Notes under the pieces: generated by a model | Told to the model about the DNA's origin: nothing | Databases searched by the model: none | What the model saw: only the letters and a program-made list of their open reading frames with translations | Source of the DNA: Alphaproteobacteria bacterium | GTDB taxonomy: Bacteria; Pseudomonadota; Alphaproteobacteria; Micavibrionales; Micavibrionaceae | DNA length: 40,529 nucleotides | Assembly: GCA_020445145.1 (NCBI GenBank) | Contig: JAGRHC010000010.1 | Coordinates: 1 to 40,529 of the forward strand | Direction of reading: 5' to 3' | Program-made: the position numbers and the translations under genes | Part shown: piece by piece, positions 34,869-40,529 of the stretch | How the letters are laid out: every line of letters begins with the position of its first letter | How positions within the stretch are numbered: position 1 is the stretch's first letter

Positions 34869-35483
34869 TTACACACCTGTCCCCGATGGAACTTTTTGAA
34901 TTTCAAGAACGTCTTCCGCGCGCCGCGCATGTTGCAAGGATACTTTTTGGCGGCGAACGCCGGGACGGTGGCGCAATGTAAGAACGATCGCCCCAATCAT
35001 AGCAACAAACAAAATCATTCCAGCCATCTGGAACGGGAGAAAGTATTTTGTGTAGAGAATTTCGCCGAGGGCTTTTGTGTTGTCGGCCTCTATTGCGACG
35101 GACGCTGCTGCAGCCAATTTTTCCTGAACCGCCGGGGCGAACTGCCATGTTGCATAAAGCGTCCCGAGCTCAAAAAGCAAAATACCGCCTATGAGCAGTC
35201 CGATGGGGACGAATTGCATTGCGCCTTTTCTAAGGTCTGAGAAATTTATGTCCAGCATCATCACAACGAACAGGAACAGGACCGCGACGGCGCCTACGTA
35301 AACGATAACCAGGATCATACCGATGAATTCAGCGCCAAGAAGGACAAACAATCCTGCGGCATTGAAGAAAGCAAGAATCAGGAAGAGCACAGAGTGCACA
35401 GGGTTACGCGCCGTGATGACCATCAGGGCACTTAAAACAAGAACTACAGCAAACAGGTAAAAGGCCAAAGCCTGAACAACCAT
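34869..35483 (-). CDS. nuoJ: NADH-quinone oxidoreductase subunit J
   Basis: NuoJ is a five-helix membrane subunit of complex I whose third helix forms a pi-bulge in the coupling channel. The 204-residue form starts [14 protein letters not shown], as in the family. [17 protein letters not shown], the [26 protein letters not shown] helix (core [18 protein letters not shown]) and the late [10 protein letters not shown] follow. A GTG at 35507 would add eight basic residues but has its purines too close, so the ATG at 35483 is preferred. It is the first gene after the pagL interruption, so it needs either its own promoter or read-through from nuoI across the inverted pagL gene. Confidence 0.95.
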   Translation of the reverse strand: MVVQALAFYLFAVVLVLSALMVITARNPVHSVLFLILAFFNAAGLFVLLGAEFIGMILVIVYVGAVAVLFLFVVMMLDINFSDLRKGAMQFVPIGLLIGGILLFELGTLYATWQFAPAVQEKLAAAASVAIEADNTKALGEILYTKYFLPFQMAGMILFVAMIGAIVLTLRHRPGVRRQKVSLQHARRAEDVLEIQKVPSGTGV

Positions 35484-35671
35484 GGGAAATCTCTGTCTTT
35501 TTTTCACCCTTGTTCTAATCTTTTCTTTTTATTGCCGCAAGGCCTGAAACAAAAAAAAGGTCGTCGTTGTGCGCTTTTTTTACATTGATTCCAGCGCTAT
35601 AAGCGGGCATATTTTATCCACAGGCTTATCCACAGCCGTTTCCAATATTGTTTCAGAATAATTGTCGGCGC
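35484..35671. promoter_or_regulatory. Divergent nuoJ/pagL intergenic region
   Basis: This 188-base AT-rich spacer separates nuoJ (leftward) from pagL (rightward). No strong promoter was found. The best candidates are TTGCGG-N17-TAGAAC for nuoJ and TATAAG at 35598-35603 as a lone -10 for pagL. It contains two tandem DnaA boxes close to pagL. Because nuoJ-N are cut off from nuoG-I by an opposed gene, this spacer probably holds the promoter for the second half of the nuo operon. Confidence 0.5.
35614..35634 (+). promoter_or_regulatory. Two tandem consensus DnaA boxes
   Basis: TTATCCACA occurs at 35614-35622 and again at 35626-35634, in the same orientation and 3 bases apart. Both fit the DnaA box TTATNCACA exactly. 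They lie in the nuoJ/pagL divergent spacer, downstream of a possible pagL -10 element. No wider cluster of boxes was seen around them, so a DnaA-regulated promoter or titration site is more likely than a replication origin. Confidence 0.6.
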
Positions 35672-36181
35672 ATGACCAAGTATTTATTGGCCCTTACCTT
35701 ATTTTTTCTTGCTTGCATCCACCCTACTCCCGGGAACGCCAAGGATCGCATGGGCTTTTTGAGTTTTTCTCTGGGGATGTATAATACGCTGGACCGCCCT
35801 AAAATGCTTAATACGCGTCTGGAGTATCGACCGGAGAGTATCGTTTTTTTTAAGAAGTTGAAACCCTGGGCGGGACTGGAACTTAATTCTGAGTTGTCGC
35901 TTTGGGCTGGCGCCGGGATGTTGGCTGACTTTGATCTGGGGCGTCATTTTATTCTGACGCCTTCTTTTGGCGCCGGTTATTATGCGCGCGGACGAAGCCG
36001 TCATGATTTATCTTTTCCTTTGGAGTTTCGATCACAGCTTGAACTGGCTTACCAGTTTAAAAATCGGAGCCGTCTCGCGCTGGCATTTTCGCATACGTCG
36101 AATGCGAGTTTAGGGCGACCGAACCCCGGTGAAGAAGTTCTGTCTTTATATTACCATGTTCCGTTTGGTCTTTTGTTTTGA
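35672..36181 (+). CDS. pagL: PagL-type lipid A 3-O-deacylase (acyloxyacyl hydrolase)
   Basis: PagL-type enzymes are small outer-membrane beta barrels that remove the 3-O-linked acyl chain of lipid A. The 169-residue protein has a signal peptide (LLALTLFFLACIH core, cleavage near GNA at about residue 23). Beta strands of an 8-strand barrel follow and the last residue is phenylalanine. The C-terminal motif FSHTSNASLGRPNPGEE matches the PagL active-site region (His, Ser and downstream Glu; His141, Ser143 and Glu154 or Glu155 here). The ATG at 35672 is chosen because the signal peptide then starts MTKYLLA; the ribosome site is weak. The gene lies between nuoI and nuoJ, opposite to both, and abuts nuoI with no base between their stops. 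Confidence 0.85.
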   Translation: MTKYLLALTLFFLACIHPTPGNAKDRMGFLSFSLGMYNTLDRPKMLNTRLEYRPESIVFFKKLKPWAGLELNSELSLWAGAGMLADFDLGRHFILTPSFGAGYYARGRSRHDLSFPLEFRSQLELAYQFKNRSRLALAFSHTSNASLGRPNPGEEVLSLYYHVPFGLLF

Positions 36182-36664
36182 TTAGCGGTATGGAGAATCC
36201 GCCAGTAGGTTCGCCGCTATTTGCGCTTCCCACTTGTCGCCGTTGGCGAGGAGTTTTTCCTTGTTGTAGAAAAGTTCCTCGCGGGTTTCGGTGGCGAATT
36301 CAAAGTTCGGGCCTTCAACGATTGCGTCTACCGGGCAGGCTTCTTCACAAAGGCCGCAGTAGATGCATTTGGTCATGTCGATATCATAGCGTGTGGTGCG
36401 GCGTGAGCCGTCGTCGCGTCCTTCCGCTTCGATGGTGATAGCTTGAGCCGGGCAAATGGCTTCGCAGAGTTTACAGGCGATGCAGCGCTCTTCGCCATTT
36501 GGATAGCGGCGCAGGGCGTGCTCGCCTCGGAAACGCGGCGATATCGGACCCTTTTCGTGAGGATAGTTGATCGTCACGCGGGGGACAAAAAACATGTACT
36601 TCAACGTTAAGAGAAAGCCCTTAACGATTTCAGTCAGGAGGAAGGAGCGTGCGAGGTTGTCCAT
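36182..36664 (-). CDS. nuoI: NADH-quinone oxidoreductase subunit I
   Basis: NuoI carries iron-sulfur clusters N6a and N6b in the connecting arm of complex I. The 160-residue protein has two four-cysteine motifs: [12 protein letters not shown] (Cys61, 64, 67, 71) and [12 protein letters not shown] (Cys100, 103, 106, 110). An amphipathic N-terminal helix and the [19 protein letters not shown] lead-in, typical of Alphaproteobacteria and mitochondria, precede them. It starts 1 base after nuoH. Its 3' end abuts pagL, which faces it. Confidence 0.97.
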   Translation of the reverse strand: MDNLARSFLLTEIVKGFLLTLKYMFFVPRVTINYPHEKGPISPRFRGEHALRRYPNGEERCIACKLCEAICPAQAITIEAEGRDDGSRRTTRYDIDMTKCIYCGLCEEACPVDAIVEGPNFEFATETREELFYNKEKLLANGDKWEAQIAANLLADSPYR

Positions 36665-36665
36665 T

Positions 36666-37745
36666 TTATTGCTCAGCCTTTATATTTGCTGGAATGTTTG
36701 CAGTACTTTCATAGGCGTATGCGCCGTCGTTTTGGCCGGGTAATGCGTTGAAGGTCATCAAAAGGCCCGCGGTCATAACAACCCAGACAAGCGTCAGAGG
36801 GAGAAAGACCTTCCAACCCAGACGCATCAACTGGTCGTAGCGGAAGCGCGGGAGCGTGGCGCGAGCCCAGATGAAGACGAAGAGCATGAAGGCGACCTTC
36901 AGGGCGAACCAGATGATTCCGGGAACGAAAGACAGGAATGCCAAGCCGAAAGGTGGAAGCCAGCCGCCAAGGAAAAGGGTAACTGCGATCGCGCTCATCA
37001 GGATCATGTTGGCGTATTCGCCAAGGAAGAAGAGCGCGAAGGTCATGGCTGAGTACTCGACCATGAAACCGCCGGTGATTTCGGATTCACCTTCCGGCAG
37101 GTCAAACGGTGCGCGGTTTGTTTCTGCGAGTATGGAGATCGTGAAAACGATGAACATCGGGAACAGGAGAACCTGTGTCCAGAACGGGCGCGGCGCCAGG
37201 ACGATTTCCTGCAGGTTCAGGGAGCCTGCGACCAGGAGGACACACACGATGATCAGCCCCATCGAGACTTCGTAAGAGACCATCTGGGAAGCGCTTCGGA
37301 GTGCACCGAGGAAGGCATACCGGGAGTTTGATGCCCATCCGGCCATGACGACGCCATAAACGCCCATGGAGGAAATCGCGAACAGGTACAGTATCCCGAC
37401 ATTAATATTTGCCAAGACCCAGTCCTTATCAAACGGAATAACGACCCATGCGATCAAGGACAGAGCGAACAGGATCATGGGTGCCATCAAGAAGACAACG
37501 CGGTGTGCCTGTTCGGGGATGATTGTTTCTTTTGAGAAAAGTTTAATACCATCGGCGATCGGTTGCAGAAGACCGAAGGGGCCAACCGTCATTGGCCCTT
37601 GGCGGCGCTGCATGGCGCCCATAACTTTGCGCTCGGCATAGGTCAGATAGGCAACGGCCAGCAGCAGCCCTACGGTCACGAGCAGTGTGAAGACGACTGT
37701 ACGTGCGATCCAAAACCCCCAGATCCAGAGAACAAATTCCATCAT
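36666..37745 (-). CDS. nuoH: NADH-quinone oxidoreductase subunit H
   Basis: NuoH anchors the peripheral arm and forms much of the quinone chamber of complex I. The 359-residue protein has about eight helices and the expected motifs: [55 protein letters not shown] (core [14 protein letters not shown]) and [15 protein letters not shown], the conserved acidic loop lining the quinone site. [18 protein letters not shown] also fits. The C-terminal 30 residues after the last helix are acidic. Its ATG overlaps the stop of the upstream MazG-type gene by 4 bases (ATGA), so nuoH translation is coupled to an accessory gene rather than to nuoG. Confidence 0.97.
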   Translation of the reverse strand: MMEFVLWIWGFWIARTVVFTLLVTVGLLLAVAYLTYAERKVMGAMQRRQGPMTVGPFGLLQPIADGIKLFSKETIIPEQAHRVVFLMAPMILFALSLIAWVVIPFDKDWVLANINVGILYLFAISSMGVYGVVMAGWASNSRYAFLGALRSASQMVSYEVSMGLIIVCVLLVAGSLNLQEIVLAPRPFWTQVLLFPMFIVFTISILAETNRAPFDLPEGESEITGGFMVEYSAMTFALFFLGEYANMILMSAIAVTLFLGGWLPPFGLAFLSFVPGIIWFALKVAFMLFVFIWARATLPRFRYDQLMRLGWKVFLPLTLVWVVMTAGLLMTFNALPGQNDGAYAYESTANIPANIKAEQ

Positions 37746-38146
37746 GCCGCTTTATCCTTTTTCTCGACGTATTGCGCGAGGTCAGGTTTAAAATAGTTTG
37801 GCCCCTTCATAACCTTGCCGTCGCTTTCGCGGCGGATTGGCTTGCCGTCTTCGCCAAGCTTGCTCATGTTTGAGCGGTGAACTTCATCAAAAGCCGCCTG
37901 CTTTACATGCTGGAGGCCGAAGGACAGGAACGCGCCGTCGAGAACATATTGCAGATCGATCAACGCATCAAGGGTCTCGAGAAGATCGCCCTGAGCCAAA
38001 GCTTCTTTTAGCTCATCGAGTTCTTCGGCAAGCAGATTTATCCGGAGCTGGCGCGTTTTTTCATCAGAAAGAGTCTGCTCGTCCTCTACGGGAAGGCCAT
38101 ATGTTTCGTGGAACTCCTGAACCATTTCCAAAGACGTTTTTTTCAT
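37742..38146 (-). CDS. MazG-type nucleotide pyrophosphohydrolase
   Basis: This 134-residue protein belongs to the all-alpha NTP pyrophosphohydrolase (MazG/PRA-PH) superfamily, which hydrolyses nucleotides such as dUTP or noncanonical triphosphates to monophosphate and pyrophosphate. The metal-binding pattern is clear: [11 protein letters not shown] (Glu41, Glu42, Glu45) followed by [12 protein letters not shown] (Glu57, Asp60, Asp64). The C-terminal [17 protein letters not shown] and GPNYFKPDL segments match the single-domain DR2231-like members, for which dUTPase-like activity is known. It lies between nuoH and the TerD-like gene with 4-base overlaps on both sides, in the same direction. Substrate is not known here; a housecleaning role is inferred. 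Confidence 0.88.
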   Translation of the reverse strand: MKKTSLEMVQEFHETYGLPVEDEQTLSDEKTRQLRINLLAEELDELKEALAQGDLLETLDALIDLQYVLDGAFLSFGLQHVKQAAFDEVHRSNMSKLGEDGKPIRRESDGKVMKGPNYFKPDLAQYVEKKDKAA

Positions 38147-38754
38147 TGGCCGTAAATCCCCTCAATAATTGGCTTAATTTCCAAAAAATCTGATTCAATT
38201 TTGTTCTCAGTTGCAGGAATGAACTTTTCGATTGGATTTAAGCTCCAAAAATCCCCATCTAAGGATTTACCCGTCCATCTTTTCAAAACAGCAGATACAT
38301 ATTGAATCTTTTGACCTCCTTCATTTTGAGAAGGCTCATTTATCTCTGTTTTTAGAAAACTTCTATAGGAACCACCATCCATGTATATGCAGTATGATTT
38401 TTCAATATCTTGAAAGGATGTATCTCCCTTAATCCTTACTATAAATACTATGTAGAATATTTCGGGAGCAAGTTTTCTTAAGTTAAAATGCAGTTCTTCA
38501 TCTTCGCCGGGGGAGTTCCCTGTCTTGTGATCTCCAGTATGCAATATCTGAAATTGGTAATCTTTCTTCTTAAGGTCTGTCGGTGATATAAAATCAATCA
38601 AATTGAATTCTTTTGACATCATGCAGCAGCATAAATCCAGATCATGACTTTCGCTGAAGAAAGAGCCTTTTTTTACTGGCTTTGCTTCCCACCCTAAACC
38701 AGCAAGAAAATTTTGCTGTGGATTGTCGAATTCAATGTAATCGATTCCACTCAT
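38143..38754 (-). CDS. TerD-like protein inserted in the nuo operon
   Basis: The first 140 residues of this 203-residue protein resemble the TerD domain of stress and tellurite-resistance proteins, which bind Ca2+ and associate with membranes. They include LAGLGWE (18-23), DLDL (38-41), HTGDHKTG (72-79), a GEDEEL segment (83-88) and the FYIVFIVRI strand with TSFQDIEKSY after it. These keep the acidic residues of the two calcium sites, although the rest is divergent. The last 60 residues have no obvious match. GC is about 34% over the three lines counted (38,161-38,340), far below the neighbours, and the gene lies between nuoG and a MazG-type gene with 4-base overlaps. It looks acquired. Family assignment is moderately sure; role unknown. 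Confidence 0.7.
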   Translation of the reverse strand: MSGIDYIEFDNPQQNFLAGLGWEAKPVKKGSFFSESHDLDLCCCMMSKEFNLIDFISPTDLKKKDYQFQILHTGDHKTGNSPGEDEELHFNLRKLAPEIFYIVFIVRIKGDTSFQDIEKSYCIYMDGGSYRSFLKTEINEPSQNEGGQKIQYVSAVLKRWTGKSLDGDFWSLNPIEKFIPATENKIESDFLEIKPIIEGIYGQ

Positions 38755-40529
38755 TCGGCGGCCTCATGGAATTCGTTTTGTCTGGTGAAGGTCTCTGCAC
38801 ACTCGTTCATTGTTGTGGAGGCACGGCAGATGGCGTTGCTTAAGTAGTAATTGCCGGGCTGGATGACGAACGGATCTTTGGATACTTTTCCTTTTGTTCC
38901 GAACCTGGCCCATTTGATCTGTGGCAGATCGTCGATTTTTTTGAAGATGCTGTACGACTTTTGCATGTGGGCATGCAGGTCGGCGAGCGTATTATAAGGT
39001 AATGTCTTACCGAGTTTATCCGACAGGGCACGCAAGATTTTCCAATCTTCTTTTGCTTCACCGGGCGGAGAGACAGCGGCGCGGGCAATTTGCACACGGC
39101 CTTCTGTGTTTACGTAGAGCGCGTCTTTTTCTGTGTATGCTGCGCCGGGGAGAATGACATCGGCTCTTTGTGCGCCGTGATCGCCGTGATGCCCTTGGTA
39201 AATGACGAAGGTCTTCCAGCCGATATTGATGCGGGTGTTAAACTCATCCGCGCCAAGCAGGTAGAGTGCCTTGATTGACCCGTCTTTGCTGCCCGCGATG
39301 ATTTCAGAGAAGTTTTTACCGCCCTTGGATGGGGTAAATCCGATTTCAAGAGCGCCTACGCGGGAGGCTGCACTGTGGAGTATGTTGAAGCCATTCCAGC
39401 CTTCCTTGACGACCCCGAGCTTTTCCGCCGCGTCGAACAGGAGGCTTTGAATGACCGGACCGTCTTCTCTTTGGAAGGCTGATGTTCCGGCAATGATCAT
39501 CGGCTTTGAAGCTTCACTGAAGGCTGATTTTTCCTTCATGAACTTTTCGATGTCTTTCGGGCCTGTTCCGTCGTGCTCATAGGGGTATGTCAGATCGACC
39601 GGTTCGCCGATGAGATAAATTTTCACGCGGCGCTCCAGCCATGCCCGGCGAATACGGGCATTTACCATGGTTGCTTCGTGGCGCGGGTCTGTGCCAACGA
39701 GCAAGATTGCGTCGGCTTCGTCAATGCCTGCGATTCCAGAATTGAATAAGTAGCCTGCGCTTGTTTCGGTATCAAAATATGAACCATCCGTGCGGCAATC
39801 CAGATTATTGCAGCCTAATTCGTTCATGAGATCCTTGAGCGCTGTGATGGATTCGCAGTCTGCGAGGTCGCCGACGAGGGCAGCCATTTCTTCGCCTTTT
39901 ACGCCTTTCAGCTTATCGGCAATGTAGCCAAACGCTTCATCCCAGCTTGCCGCACGCAGTTTGCCGGATTTTTCATCTCTGATCCATGGACGGTCAAGAC
40001 GGCCCTTGGCAAGGCCATCGTATGAGAAGCGTGAACGATCACCGATCCACTCCTCGTTTACGTCTTCGTGGAGGCGCGGCAATATGCGCATGACTTCGCG
40101 GCCACGGGCATCGACGCGAATGTTTGAACCGACGGCATCGTGGACATCGATTGTCTCTGTTTTGACCAGTTCCCATGAGCGGGCTTTGAAGGCATAAGGC
40201 TTTGAGGTCAGGGCGCCGACGGGGCAGACATCAATTAAGTTGCCGGAAAGTTCTGTATCAACAATCTGGTCGATGAAAGTGCCGATTTCGGCATCTTCGC
40301 CGCGGTACATCTGTCCGAGAACCGGGGTTCCTGCGATTTCTTCGGCGAAACGAACGCATCTTGTGCAGTTGATGCAGCGGGTCATTACCGTCTTAATTAG
40401 AGGGCCGAGCTCTTTATCAGCTACTGCGCGTTTGTTTTCATGGAAGCGTGAGCGGTCAAAACCGTAACCGACCGCCTGATCCTGAAGGTCACACTCACCC
40501 CCCTGATCGCAGATCGGGCAATCGAGCGG
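38751..40529 (-). CDS. nuoG: NADH-quinone oxidoreductase subunit G, N-terminus outside window
   Basis: NuoG carries several iron-sulfur clusters in the NADH arm of complex I. The frame is open through the right edge of the window: upstream of an internal ATG at 40385, 48 more codons read PLDCPICDQGGECDLQDQ and on, part of the cluster-binding N-terminal region. CINCTRCVRFAEE and DVCPVGALTSK complete the ferredoxin-like sites. A molybdopterin-oxidoreductase-like domain follows (ILLVGTDPRHEATMVNARIRRA, core VGTDPRHEA). The 592 visible residues are short of the usual total of about 690 by the missing N-terminal [2Fe-2S] domain. The stop overlaps the start of the TerD-like gene by 4 bases. Confidence 0.97.
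   Translation of the reverse strand, partial: PLDCPICDQGGECDLQDQAVGYGFDRSRFHENKRAVADKELGPLIKTVMTRCINCTRCVRFAEEIAGTPVLGQMYRGEDAEIGTFIDQIVDTELSGNLIDVCPVGALTSKPYAFKARSWELVKTETIDVHDAVGSNIRVDARGREVMRILPRLHEDVNEEWIGDRSRFSYDGLAKGRLDRPWIRDEKSGKLRAASWDEAFGYIADKLKGVKGEEMAALVGDLADCESITALKDLMNELGCNNLDCRTDGSYFDTETSAGYLFNSGIAGIDEADAILLVGTDPRHEATMVNARIRRAWLERRVKIYLIGEPVDLTYPYEHDGTGPKDIEKFMKEKSAFSEASKPMIIAGTSAFQREDGPVIQSLLFDAAEKLGVVKEGWNGFNILHSAASRVGALEIGFTPSKGGKNFSEIIAGSKDGSIKALYLLGADEFNTRINIGWKTFVIYQGHHGDHGAQRADVILPGAAYTEKDALYVNTEGRVQIARAAVSPPGEAKEDWKILRALSDKLGKTLPYNTLADLHAHMQKSYSIFKKIDDLPQIKWARFGTKGKVSKDPFVIQPGNYYLSNAICRASTTMNECAETFTRQNEFHEAAE

Noticed and set aside
35484..35671. Replication origin suggested by tandem DnaA boxes and AT-rich sequence
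   Set aside because: Only two boxes were found, no clear unwinding repeats are present and neighbours are nuo genes. A regulatory site is the simpler reading.
36178..36438. Open frame on the plus strand continuing past pagL
   Set aside because: It overlaps nuoI antisense and begins at the pagL stop; its Arg/Cys-rich sequence is the mirror of the iron-sulfur motifs.

Overview
The window is a stretch of an alphaproteobacterial chromosome of moderate GC (about half by eye). The diagnostic feature is gene order rather than any single gene. One block runs rpsB-tsf-pyrH-frr-uppS-cdsA-dxr-rseP-bamA-skp-lpxD-fabZ-lpxA-lpxI-lpxB facing gltA. The other runs nuoG-H-I-J-K-L-M-N-birA-coaX-rnj-DUF1467-proS-lolC-lolD-dnaE. 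Use of LpxI rather than LpxH also fits Alphaproteobacteria. The genus cannot be read from the sequence. Almost everything is on the minus strand; read biologically, transcription runs from the right edge to the left edge.

Right part (about 29,250-40,529): the complex I operon from a truncated nuoG to nuoN, continuing into birA, coaX and rnj. It carries insertions. A TerD-like gene and a MazG-type pyrophosphohydrolase gene sit between nuoG and nuoH, joined by 4-base start/stop overlaps. A PagL-type lipid A deacylase gene lies on the opposite strand between nuoI and nuoJ. The nuoJ/pagL divergent spacer holds two perfect DnaA boxes in tandem. NuoL has an acidic insert of about 100 residues.

Middle part (about 17,140-28,500): rnj, an orphan plus-strand gene, a DUF1467 membrane protein with a secreted partner, proS, lolC, a half-size EamA transporter, lolD and dnaE. 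ProS is of the archaeal/eukaryotic type although it occupies the usual alphaproteobacterial proS position.

Left part (1-17,142): the translation genes rpsB, tsf, pyrH, frr and uppS, then the envelope cluster cdsA to lpxB. Candidate hairpin terminators lie after rpsB and after tsf, and a folded leader precedes rpsB. A plus-strand orphan gene with its own strong promoter splits uppS from cdsA, and cdsA has its own divergent promoter and a TTG start. rseP is present as two tandem, clearly homologous copies. The envelope cluster supplies CDP-diacylglycerol, isoprenoid precursors, intramembrane proteolysis, outer-membrane protein assembly, a periplasmic chaperone and most of lipid A synthesis. lolC/lolD add lipoprotein release and pagL adds lipid A remodelling, so envelope biogenesis is the common theme outside complex I. 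No tRNA, rRNA, CRISPR array or insertion sequence was seen.
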